Positions 1 to 7,366 of a stretch of DNA of 38,765 nt are shown here, piece by piece (position 1 is the stretch's first letter; each line of letters opens with the position of its first letter). The position numbers and the translations under genes were made by a program. Under the pieces are notes generated by a model. The model had not been told where the DNA came from. It worked only from the letters and a program-made list of their open reading frames with translations, and ran no database searches. The stretch covers positions 1 through 38,765 of the forward strand of contig JAUYEE010000341.1 in the NCBI GenBank assembly GCA_030691545.1, in the 5' to 3' direction. This stretch comes from a bacterium (lineage in GTDB: Bacteria > Auribacterota > JABMQX01).

Positions 1-239
1 CGACCAAGGCTCCCGCCGTTCGCAAGGGGCGGGCGAAGAGGCTGCCGCAGTATATCCTGGAGGTTCTGAACGCGAGTCCCACCCCTCTGACGGCAAAGGA
101 GATCGCGGATGCTGTGACGAAAGCAGGCTATCATTCTTCGAGCAAGAATTTCGTGGGCCTCGTCAGGCGAACGTGTTACTTGAACAGTCGTATCCATACG
201 AAGGAGCGGGGGAAGTTCGCGATCAAGGGTAAAACGTAA
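1..239 (+). CDS. C-terminal part of a small winged-helix DNA-binding protein (5' end outside window)
   Basis: An open frame enters from the left edge (codons in phase with base 3) and ends at TAA 237-239, giving 78 visible residues. They begin with a basic stretch (VRKGRAKR). A helix-turn-helix-like segment follows, with the pattern YILEVLNASPTPLTAKEIAD, then AVTKAGYHSSSKNF and a terminal basic KERGKFAIKGK. This is the layout of the HARE-HTH-like winged helix found at the C-terminus of small Lys/Arg-rich, histone-H1-like chromosomal proteins in planctomycetes and relatives. A role in DNA binding is inferred from that resemblance. The N-terminal basic tail, if present, lies outside the window. 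The gene faces away from the secreted-enzyme arrays and is probably unrelated to them. Confidence 0.65.
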   Translation, partial: TKAPAVRKGRAKRLPQYILEVLNASPTPLTAKEIADAVTKAGYHSSSKNFVGLVRRTCYLNSRIHTKERGKFAIKGKT

Positions 240-249
240 GAGGCTGGCG

Positions 250-610
250 GCTGGAACGGCAGGCCGTATGATTTCCCCTTCCGGTTGACTTCTTCCTCTA
301 TTGGTCTGCGTCGGAAAGAGGGGAACTTCGCGGGGGAATACGGTCCCCGGTATTGATCCCGGAGTTCATGGCACCGCCTTCTCATCCTGTCCAACACATT
401 CGCAAATGTACCGTCGGAGGCCAGGTTCTCTAATTGCCCGGGATCCGTTTTTGAATCATGCAGAAACTCATACGGAGGAGACTACTCGAAGTAGCGCCCG
501 TACACCCACTGCTGAGCTTGCACACCTTCCCATTCGGGGATCGCGCTGTAGTCGAAGAGCTGCTCCCAGAAAAAGTCCCTCCGCCAATCCGGCATTGCCT
601 TTCCCGAACC
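250..610 (-). pseudogene. Decayed sulfatase, C-terminal remnant with in-frame stop
   Basis: Read on the minus strand from about 606, the frame gives GKAMPDWRRDFFWEQLFDYS, then AIPEWEGV, QQWVYGRYFE and a TAG at 484-482. The same frame then continues with SPPYEFLHDSKTDPGQLENL, ASDG and MRRRCHELRDQYRGPY. Before and after the stop this matches the C-terminal subdomain of formylglycine-dependent sulfatases (WRKDFFYEH...SEGVRTERWKYIRYFEQPPYEELYDL...DP.E..NLA). A CAG-to-TAG change would explain the stop, since Gln is usual there. The catalytic N-terminal part (CxPSR) is absent, no start codon or ribosome site is visible, and similarity fades near 610. The left end near 250 is approximate and close to the 3' end of the plus-strand gene. 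It is most likely a dead relic. Confidence 0.7.
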
Positions 611-790
611 AGTGGTGTGAGGCTGCGCCTTTTCGCCAGGCCACTCCCTTCGGCGCACTTGCAGGAAGAGACAGGAATGATTATTGTTTCCTGGTGTTCT
701 GAGAGAAGAGAAACTTCACTGCCACATGAATGTCCAGTCTTCGTTCAGAGAAAACACGTCCGTGGAGTTCCGGGCAGAAATCGGCGTGCC

Positions 791-796
791 AGGAGG
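791..796 (+). promoter_or_regulatory. Ribosome binding site AGGAGG deciding the start at 803
   Basis: A perfect AGGAGG lies six bases before ATG 803. It places the start directly before a signal peptide rather than at upstream in-frame ATGs. Confidence 0.8.
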
Positions 797-802
797 ATCT
801 TT

Positions 803-2221
803 ATGAGGATAGCAAAGGCAGTGTGCCCTGTGACGGTTTGGCTCCTGTGCGCGGGCGCAGCGGCAGGAGACCTGACGATCTGCCCCCAGCACCCTTACTA
901 CTTCCGCGATGGGGATCGGCATGTGGTGCTCGTCGGGGTCTCCGACCGATCCCTGTTCGCGATTTGGGAAAACCAGAAGGGGTTCTCGTGGCGAAAATAT
1001 CTCGATGACCTCGCGGCTCACCATCTGAACTACGTTCGGCAGGATGTGTGCAGTTGGGGCGAACTCCTGACGCCTCTGAAGTACCCGGCGCAGCTCGCCA
1101 ACGCGGCTTGGCCGTTTGCCCGGACGGGGCCCGGTCTTGCCATAGATGGCAAACCGAAATTCGACCTGACCCAGTTCGACCAATCCTATTTTGATCAGCG
1201 GTTCAAACCGTTTCTGCGAGAGGCGGCGGAACGCGGGATTTACGTTGAGTTGACCCTGTTTGAGGACTTCAAAGGGCGTGCGTTCTCGCAGAGCCTTTAC
1301 GCAGATGAAAACAACATCAATCGGATTGGCCTGCGACCGAGGCAAGCAACCTCCGACTCCTCTCTTGACAATCCCCGCCTCATGGCCATCCAACACGCGT
1401 ATGTTAACAAGGTCCTCACGGAAAGTGCGGAGTTCGGCCATGTGATTTACGAAATAGCGAACGAGGCCGGCGGCTCTCGCTGGGTGGCACACATGGTAGA
1501 CTACATTCACCATCATCCCGCGCATCCGGGACGTCTCGTCTCCGCGGGCGAACAGACCACTTCATTCGACCCACGCAGAGGGAAAAACGACATTGCGGTC
1601 AAGCATCGTGGCGGGGGAGGCCTGTACGCGACGGACTCCGACGTGCGAGACCACCATACCGCCTTGCTCCGATTCCGTGTCGACAGGCCGGTGAGCCACA
1701 ACGAATATTTTCTTTTCGCAAACCGCAGCACGGACAATGTCAACTTCCCTCGTAAGATGATGTGGGCTGATTTCACCGCGGGGGGACATTCCAACTTCTA
1801 CGACTTCACCTTCTGGCGGGGCACGGGACGCACCCTCGATGAAGGCCAAGCATCATGCACGCCACCCCAAGAGATCCTCCGCGGCGGACAATACTTGCTG
1901 GACTTCCTCACCCAAAACGCGGTGAAATTCTGGGTCATGACCCCCCATGATGAGCTCGCCAGCCTCGCGGGAGAAGGGAAAGCCTTCATTTTCACTCTCG
2001 CGAAGCCAGGCGAAGAGTACATCTGCTACGTGCTCGGCGATGGCCCGGTGACTGTTTCCCTGTGCCTAACAAATGGAGTCTTCACTGCCCGGTGGTATGA
2101 TCCGAAGCGTGGCCAGTTTCTCTCCCCCGCACAGCGATTGGAAGGCGGAGACAGTCGGGTGTTCCACTCTCCTGCGTTTAGGCAGGATATCGTCCTGTAC
2201 GCGCGGAAGTCCGGTTCGTGA
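803..2221 (+). CDS. Secreted GH5-clan-like (DUF4038/DUF6298-type) glycoside hydrolase
   Basis: 472 residues. The start is ATG 803 with AGGAGG at 791-796. Residues 1-22 form a signal peptide (hydrophobic core VTVWLLCAGAA, likely cut after AAAG). The rest is a TIM-barrel glycosidase of the family that also includes the genes at 33403 and 34864. They share the block GPGxAxDGKPKFDL (about 109-122), the RGIYVxLxLF strand (144-153) and the acid/base-type motif YEIANE, giving Asn220-Glu221. VSHNEYF (Glu301) is a candidate nucleophile. The C-terminal part, about 395-470, is a small beta domain (EEYICYVLGDG... WYDPKRG) resembling the collagen-binding-type domain of DUF4038 proteins. The substrate is unknown; the protein is probably periplasmic or extracellular. 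It stands alone on the plus strand, away from its tandem paralogues. Confidence 0.72.
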   Translation: MRIAKAVCPVTVWLLCAGAAAGDLTICPQHPYYFRDGDRHVVLVGVSDRSLFAIWENQKGFSWRKYLDDLAAHHLNYVRQDVCSWGELLTPLKYPAQLANAAWPFARTGPGLAIDGKPKFDLTQFDQSYFDQRFKPFLREAAERGIYVELTLFEDFKGRAFSQSLYADENNINRIGLRPRQATSDSSLDNPRLMAIQHAYVNKVLTESAEFGHVIYEIANEAGGSRWVAHMVDYIHHHPAHPGRLVSAGEQTTSFDPRRGKNDIAVKHRGGGGLYATDSDVRDHHTALLRFRVDRPVSHNEYFLFANRSTDNVNFPRKMMWADFTAGGHSNFYDFTFWRGTGRTLDEGQASCTPPQEILRGGQYLLDFLTQNAVKFWVMTPHDELASLAGEGKAFIFTLAKPGEEYICYVLGDGPVTVSLCLTNGVFTARWYDPKRGQFLSPAQRLEGGDSRVFHSPAFRQDIVLYARKSGS

Positions 2222-2468
2222 CCCTTGATGGTTGGCGTTGCCTGCCGCCTCCCTCCTTTCGCCTTGAGTCCGTGCTTGGATCTTCAAGGACAGATGCGGT
2301 GTTTTTGGCAACCTGGATTGATTTGGACCCATAACCTACTGGCTTTGGCCCCGCCTTCTCCAAGCTTCTCGGATTCACGCGCCGATTAAAGGCGTCTCCA
2401 GCCTTTGGCTAAGAGTCCGCAGCGCAAAACGCGTTTCCGGTCCTTCCGGGGGAGTCGTCGAGTTAAGA

Positions 2469-2519
2469 AGCGTTTCCGGCCATTCGTTCAGAGTACGCAC
2501 GTACTGTGGCGGAAACGCT
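2469..2519. repeat. Nested inverted repeat (possible structured RNA or cruciform)
   Basis: The outer arms AGCGTTTCCG (2469-2478) and CGGAAACGCT (2510-2519) are perfectly complementary over 10 bases. Inside them, AGTAC (2492-2496) and GTACT (2501-2505) form a second perfect stem with a four-base loop. A second GCGTTTCCGG occurs just upstream near 2430. The structure overlaps the dispersed repeat copy, so it may belong to that element. Confidence 0.55.
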
Positions 2520-2538
2520 GGAAACGAAATTCAGGACA
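2503..2538 (+). repeat. Dispersed intergenic repeat, copy 1
   Basis: The segment around GGCGGAAACGCTGGAAAC followed by an A-rich ATTCAG...ACA block recurs at 14767-14802 with about four mismatches in 36 bases, in the same orientation. A more diverged copy lies at 38669-38690. All copies lie between genes. It could be a small mobile or regulatory repeat family of this genome. Confidence 0.6.
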
Positions 2539-2718
2539 TGTACAACGCCGAAAGCGAGAGCCATGAGCGTAGCGCTGGCTTGCTTCAGAATCGCCGTGTC
2601 GGCCCCTCGACTTGTTACTCGCGCACGAGAGTTTAGGTATATCGGGGGTGTCGTCCTTTTTGCCTTCAAAACCAGTCGTTGCACCCCGGTCGCGGTGCGC
2701 GTTAGGGTTTCTCGGATT

Positions 2719-2733
2719 CGAGGAGAGTCCTCG
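2719..2733. repeat. Short perfect hairpin upstream of the phosphatase gene
   Basis: CGAGGA and TCCTCG pair across a three-base loop (GAG). There is no T-run after it, so it is not a typical terminator. A role in the leader of the gene at 2894 is possible but unproven. Confidence 0.3.
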
Positions 2734-2893
2734 TTCGCATGCTTCCTTATGCGTCATCGCTAAACGACTCGCGGGCGTTGCTGTTCGTTCACCCGTGGCC
2801 ATGCATCGTGCCGTCTCCGATGCAGAGGTGCCGGGCACCAGAGGTATGAGAAAACGAGAATTTGGCGTGAGTGACCTAAGAGGAGGTTGGTCT

Positions 2894-4648
2894 ATGCGTA
2901 GCTCTCGGCGGTATTCAAGCGCTCGCTGCACAGTCGGTCTTTTGGCAGGCATGGTTTGGTGGGGCGCGTTTGGGGCCGACGAGTACGTCGAACGCATCTC
3001 GTCTTTCGAAACGGATGCGGAGGCGTTCCTGTTCGCCTATGACGCGGGGGCCAAGGGCTGGGCGAAAGTGACGGATAAGCAGTCGAGCCACGGCACCAAA
3101 TCCCTGGAGCTGAAGTTCGCGGTGACGGAAGCTGAGGCAGGCATGAGCGGCGCCGCTCGCCTTTTCCGCGGCCTTGCCCGCAGCGTGGGCATATTCAGGA
3201 AGAGGGACGACGAGGGAAAACTTGCTGGCTTAGGACACGCGAAGGACGCCCTGCCGTTTGACTGGACGGGGATGGACGCGCTTGTCTTCGACGCCTACAA
3301 TCCATCCGAGGCGCCATTGGAGCTGACCCTGAAAGTGGAATCCGGCCTGTATGAGTGGGACCCCACGTCAAAGCTCTACCGCACAACAGTCGCCCTTCCC
3401 GCAAAAAAGTGGACACCGGTGAGCCTCTCGCCAAAGGCGATGGGTGAGGATTTCCATCCCGCCGGAGTGCTCAGCGTCCGGATGACGGTGCCGGTTAAGG
3501 GCACTTTGTACGTTGACGATGTTCGGTTCGTGGCCTCTGTGCCGCCCGCTCCCGAAACGAAATACATTCGGCTCACCTGGACGCGCGACCCCCAGACCAC
3601 GCAGACAATCACCTGGCAATCCCGGGGAGAAACAGGGGTAGTGCGCCTTGGCCGCAAGGGTGAAGCCACAGACTCGACGGTGAGCGCCAAAAGCATCAGG
3701 AACTTCGCGTGGGGCCACGGCGTCCTTCACGAGGCGACTTTGACCGGGTTGAAGCCCGATACGAACTACGAGTACCAAGTCCGGTCCAGTGACGGCGCCT
3801 GGACACCGAGGAGAACCTTCCGCACGGCGCCGGCCGCCGACGATGCTGAGTTCACGTTTCTGGCTGGCTCCGACACCAAGGGCACCCGCGACGTCATGAT
3901 CAAGCTCCTCGGGGTCTTCGAGGATGATACGCCCCGCTTCATGATTTACGCCGGAGATGCGCTGCATACGGGCGGCCTGGCGTCTCAATGGGATCGCTGG
4001 TTTCAGGCCGTTGAGCCTTTCGCCTCGTGTGTCCCGATCATGCAATCGGTGGGGAATCATGAGGTCGGCGGCGACCCGAATCTCCTCAACTTTCTGAGCT
4101 ATAACGCTCTGCCGAGCGATTCAGGCAGCGAGGCGTACTACAGCTTCGATTACGGCCCGGTGCACTTCGTTTGCCTGGACACTGAGTCCCGCTTTTACCC
4201 GGAACAGGTCCCGTGGGTCGAGAAAGACTTGTCCTCAACGAAGAAGCCCTGGAAGGTCGCCTATTTCCACAGTCCCCCTTTCTCCTCGGGCACCGGGCAT
4301 GGCTCCGATGAGGAAGCACGCAACGCCCTCGAGCCGATTTTCAGCAAGCATCACGTCAACCTCGTCGTCAGCGGCGACGACCACCTGTACGAACGCAGCA
4401 AGCCGGTCAACCTGGCGAAGTCGAGGAAGGCGCCGGTGAGTTCCTACAAGGAGGGGACGTGTTACGTTGTCTCCGGCGGAGCCGGGGCAGGGCTGTACGA
4501 TGCCAGGCCAGGCAACTGGTGGACGGCAGTGCTGAAGACCAAGGTCCACCACTTGTGCCGAGTCAAGGTCAACGGAACGAAATCCATGACGCTGGAGGCT
4601 GTCGACTTGAAAGGCGTCGTGTTCGACCGGGTCGCTCTCGAGAACTGA
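2894..4648 (+). CDS. Secreted purple-acid-phosphatase-like metallophosphoesterase with N-terminal beta domain and FN3 domain
   Basis: 584 residues. ATG 2894 follows AGGAGG at 2881-2886. Residues 1-28 look like a signal peptide. Residues 30-215 form a carbohydrate-binding-like jelly roll (ends VKGTLYVDDVRF). Residues 220-312 are a fibronectin-III/PAP N-terminal domain (YIRLTWTRDPQTTQTITWQS). From 318 comes the calcineurin-like phosphoesterase fold: Asp327 (GSDTKG), Asp355 (AGDALH), Asn388-His389-Glu390 (GNHE), His459 (YFHSPP) and GDDHLYER at 494-501. The expected metal-ligand motif is GHxHxYER, so position 495 carries Asp instead of His. The family removes phosphate from monoesters in the periplasm or outside the cell. 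The gene faces the 3' end of Array A convergently. The true substrate is unknown, and the His-to-Asp change may alter metal choice. Confidence 0.82.
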   Translation: MRSSRRYSSARCTVGLLAGMVWWGAFGADEYVERISSFETDAEAFLFAYDAGAKGWAKVTDKQSSHGTKSLELKFAVTEAEAGMSGAARLFRGLARSVGIFRKRDDEGKLAGLGHAKDALPFDWTGMDALVFDAYNPSEAPLELTLKVESGLYEWDPTSKLYRTTVALPAKKWTPVSLSPKAMGEDFHPAGVLSVRMTVPVKGTLYVDDVRFVASVPPAPETKYIRLTWTRDPQTTQTITWQSRGETGVVRLGRKGEATDSTVSAKSIRNFAWGHGVLHEATLTGLKPDTNYEYQVRSSDGAWTPRRTFRTAPAADDAEFTFLAGSDTKGTRDVMIKLLGVFEDDTPRFMIYAGDALHTGGLASQWDRWFQAVEPFASCVPIMQSVGNHEVGGDPNLLNFLSYNALPSDSGSEAYYSFDYGPVHFVCLDTESRFYPEQVPWVEKDLSSTKKPWKVAYFHSPPFSSGTGHGSDEEARNALEPIFSKHHVNLVVSGDDHLYERSKPVNLAKSRKAPVSSYKEGTCYVVSGGAGAGLYDARPGNWWTAVLKTKVHHLCRVKVNGTKSMTLEAVDLKGVVFDRVALEN

Positions 4649-4861
4649 ATTGCCCGGACAAGAGCACGAGGGCACTTCTGTCGAAGGTCAGTCGAGACAA
4701 GGCCGTTATGCAGGACAGAAAATATCAACGGGACGATGTGGTTCTCGGATGAGCCGGTCGGTTGGGGTATGGACAGTCGCTGCCAATTCCCGTCCCACGG
4801 CAACGAAGCTGCTGGTAACAGACCGCGCCGTCCTTTCGTCATGGGCATTCGTTGCGCCGCC

Positions 4862-6052
4862 TCACCGAGGTCCCCTGGCCGGTTCGGACGGAGGCAGCAC
4901 CCACGGGTCCGGCAGAGCAGTGTTGTTGCCATGGCGGTGGTACGCCCAGGCGAAATCCCATTCAGCGCGAACCTGCTTCTGGGTCAGAAGAGGCTCGAAG
5001 GCGAAGGCTCCGAGGTCTGGGCTTTTCTCCTTCGGGAGTGGACGGACCCAGAAATCGGTCGCCGGCGCATATTGGGGGGAGCCCTTGCCAATCGCCGGGC
5101 TATCTTCCCGCAGCCAGAAGACCCCTTTCGTCGGGTCAACGAATCTCGGGCCGCCGGTCAGACCGTAAGGACCCCGGCGGGCGGACTTGGGCACGCAGAG
5201 ATTGTAGTCCACCAAAACGTTTTCGGTGTCTTCGCTCAAAGAGAAGGCGTCCTCCCCGTCGGCAATTAGAATATTGTTCACGACAACTTCCCCGTCGCCG
5301 TTCCAGATCGTCAGCGGCTGATCTTCAACGACGGTGTTGTTGACGATGACGTTCTTGCCGCCGCCCTCTGGACAGGCGACGATAATCCCTCGCCGCCGCA
5401 CCTGGCCATACACGAGATTGTTGACGACCCGTGAGTTCTTGATGGATGGATACAGATGGAGCCCGTAACTCGCGTTGTGGCGGACGATGTTGCCTTGAAC
5501 GGTTAATCCGTCGCCGTCGGCGTAAACGCCATGGTCAAACTGGATGTGGTCGCCGTTGAACTCGATGAGGTTGTTCTCGATGACCCCGCCCTTCTGGTTG
5601 TGCATGGCGATTCCCATGGCCTTGTTGTTATGCACCCAGCAGTTCCGCACGACATTGTAATCGCCATTCATTTTCACCCCGTCGTGGCGACCTCCCATCA
5701 CCCCGAAACCGTCAACGGCCACCCAGTCGCAGCCGTCCGCGTTGCTGATGACGTGGCATTCGGCGCCGATAATCACGGCCTGCCACTTCACCTCCGACCT
5801 GATGACTGTGGGCCGTTCCTTTGTGCCGGCGTACTGCTTGCCGATCTCGATGGGACCGCGGTAGAGGCCCGGTTTGACGAGGATGGTGTGCCCGCCGCCA
5901 ACACGCGATAGCGCGTACTCCACGGATGGCCAGGGCTTCGCACTGCTTCCATCGTTCTCCGGCTTACCGTCCGTGGCGACATAATAAGTCCCTGCGCCCG
6001 CGGCCATCGCGATCAATACGAGCAACACGGTGCAACTGATTCGGGAAAACAT
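4862..6052 (-). CDS. Secreted right-handed parallel beta-helix protein (pectate-lyase-like fold)
   Basis: 396 residues. Start ATG at 6052; AGGAG is encoded at 6061-6065. Residues 1-20 are a signal peptide. YYVATDGKPENDGSSAKPW at 23-41 is the usual opening of secreted beta-helix proteins. Coils follow with repeated NNxxxxN patterns (VVRNCWVHNN, VIENNLIEFN, VQGNIVRHN, VVNNLVYG, VIVNNTVV, VVVNNILI) between about 110 and 265. The helix closes with the standard PDLGAFAFEP at about 345-354, and a 42-residue tail follows. The family includes polysaccharide lyases and glycosidases, but no catalytic set can be assigned here. It is the last gene of Array A, 60 bases after the kelch gene. Confidence 0.8.
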   Translation of the reverse strand: MFSRISCTVLLVLIAMAAGAGTYYVATDGKPENDGSSAKPWPSVEYALSRVGGGHTILVKPGLYRGPIEIGKQYAGTKERPTVIRSEVKWQAVIIGAECHVISNADGCDWVAVDGFGVMGGRHDGVKMNGDYNVVRNCWVHNNKAMGIAMHNQKGGVIENNLIEFNGDHIQFDHGVYADGDGLTVQGNIVRHNASYGLHLYPSIKNSRVVNNLVYGQVRRRGIIVACPEGGGKNVIVNNTVVEDQPLTIWNGDGEVVVNNILIADGEDAFSLSEDTENVLVDYNLCVPKSARRGPYGLTGGPRFVDPTKGVFWLREDSPAIGKGSPQYAPATDFWVRPLPKEKSPDLGAFAFEPLLTQKQVRAEWDFAWAYHRHGNNTALPDPWVLPPSEPARGPR

Positions 6053-6112
6053 CGCTCTTACTCCTTTCGTTTTCGAGTTGAAGCGGAGGCTGCGAGACGG
6101 CGAGGCGCCAGC

Positions 6113-7366
6113 CTACGGGGCGGCCCGGCGATAGCGATACGCCCAGATCGTGCCGTCATCCTCGCTGTCGCCAGCGGAGTGGATGAAGACGACGCTCAAC
6201 TCCGGGTCGTAGAATCCGTTCTTGGCCTGTCGGTTGCGGCCCAGTTTGTCAGGGACGGGGAGCGCCTCATCGGCCCAGGCATTAGCGTTCGGATCGTACG
6301 CATAGACTCCGAGCCTCTCGGGTGTATCGTCATGGAAAGAATGGAACACGAGCAGTACCTTATCGTTCCCCGGATCGTACGCCATGACGGCGTTCTTCGT
6401 CGGATAGCTGTTAGAACCCTTGCAGGGCGATCCTTCCGGCTTGGGGTCCAACCACGTGTTCGCCTTCAAATCATAGACCCAAAATGCATGGGTCCCCGAA
6501 GGCGCCACTGGATAGCTGCCTCCTCCGATGCAGATTCGATGGCGCTTCGAGTCGTAGCAGGATGTGGCGTCTATGCCGAAGGGAGGTCTGGGGCCTTGAG
6601 GATTCACGTGCTGCCACTTGTTTGTCTGAGTGTCGTAGAGCCACATGTCCTCACTGCGATGCAGGAAGAAGGCCTGTTTGTAGCCCGGAAGGTAAATTAG
6701 CGTATCGCCGTAGCTGCTTTCGGGGCCGCGCGTGCCCGTTCGCAGGCGGTTCCACTTTCCCGTGGTCGTTTCATAGAACCAGGGACCGGCGTCGGCCGGC
6801 GGCGGCTTGAGCCAGTCCTTTCGCTGCGGCATCGGGACCTCCCAGTAGGAATGCGCGTTCGGCATGCTCATCAGGCGCTTCCCGTCGGTGTCATAAGTGT
6901 TCATCTCGTAGCCGTGGGCCTGCTGGGCAACGGGAATGAGGTCGCCACCCGGCGTTGCCTCAAAGCCGTCTGCATTAAGCTTGAGTTGCAGGGCTTTCGC
7001 CGGCGCCCCGGGATAGCAGCAAATCCAGCGGTGCGAGTTGATGTCGTAAAACCAGAGATCGTCCATGTAGTGGCCGTCCGGCTTGGTGTAGCCATGCCGC
7101 CCTTCGCCCTGAAGGAAGGCGCCGCGCAGCTCGGGGGCTAACGGCATCTCCGAGGTCCACGAGCGGCCGCGCGCCCGTCCCCATTTCGGGTCAGGAGCAG
7201 GAGGCCCGAGTTCCAGCCAGGAATTGTCTTGGAGCGCCTTGATGCGCTCGACGTGCGGGCCAGGCTTGCTGGGGAGCGCCGCCAGTGCGCCCTGCGCTTG
7301 AATGCCCTGCGGCGCGGCAGCCAGAAGAACGAAAATCAAAAGAAGTGCTTTAACAAGATGGATCAT
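6113..7366 (-). CDS. Secreted kelch-type beta-propeller protein
   Basis: 417 residues. Start ATG 7366, with AGGAG just upstream (CTCCTT at 7375-7380). Its ATG overlaps the TGA of the preceding gene (ATGA), so translation is probably coupled. Signal peptide 1-24 (LLLIFVLLAAAP...IQA). Kelch-like blades carry an xWxYDxxxxxW core at about 103-114 (LWFYDINSHRW), 195-205, 240-251 (MWLYDTQTNKW), 295-305 (FWVYDLKANTW), 353-364 and 406-412. Six such motifs suggest a six- or seven-bladed propeller of the galactose-oxidase/kelch group. The copper-ligand pattern of galactose oxidase is not evident, so a binding or scaffold role is as likely as an enzymatic one. Confidence 0.75.
   Translation of the reverse strand: MIHLVKALLLIFVLLAAAPQGIQAQGALAALPSKPGPHVERIKALQDNSWLELGPPAPDPKWGRARGRSWTSEMPLAPELRGAFLQGEGRHGYTKPDGHYMDDLWFYDINSHRWICCYPGAPAKALQLKLNADGFEATPGGDLIPVAQQAHGYEMNTYDTDGKRLMSMPNAHSYWEVPMPQRKDWLKPPPADAGPWFYETTTGKWNRLRTGTRGPESSYGDTLIYLPGYKQAFFLHRSEDMWLYDTQTNKWQHVNPQGPRPPFGIDATSCYDSKRHRICIGGGSYPVAPSGTHAFWVYDLKANTWLDPKPEGSPCKGSNSYPTKNAVMAYDPGNDKVLLVFHSFHDDTPERLGVYAYDPNANAWADEALPVPDKLGRNRQAKNGFYDPELSVVFIHSAGDSEDDGTIWAYRYRRAAP

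Larger units (their letters stand above)
240..802. other. Intergenic stretch between winged-helix gene and GH5-clan gene
   Basis: On the plus strand no convincing gene exists here; a longer in-frame extension of the next gene upstream of 803 lacks protein-like composition and a ribosome site. The minus strand carries the sulfatase remnant listed separately. The last 140 bases before 803 show no recognisable promoter beyond the strong AGGAGG at 791-796. Confidence 0.5.
2222..2893. other. Long intergenic region with hairpins and a dispersed repeat copy
   Basis: No credible gene is seen in these 670 bases; frames open here lack protein-like composition. The region carries a nested inverted repeat at 2469-2519, one copy of the dispersed repeat at 2503-2538, a 5-bp stem at 2681-2698 and a 6-bp stem at 2719-2733. 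It ends with AGGAGG at 2881-2886, which serves the next gene. No clear -35/-10 pair was identified. Confidence 0.5.

Noticed and set aside
458..802. Upstream in-frame extension of the gene at 803
   Set aside because: The extension has non-protein-like composition, and AGGAGG plus a signal peptide at 803 decide the start.
2612..2893. Upstream in-frame extension of the phosphatase gene
   Set aside because: AGGAGG at 2881-2886 and the signal peptide at 2894 define the start; the extension runs through intergenic hairpins.
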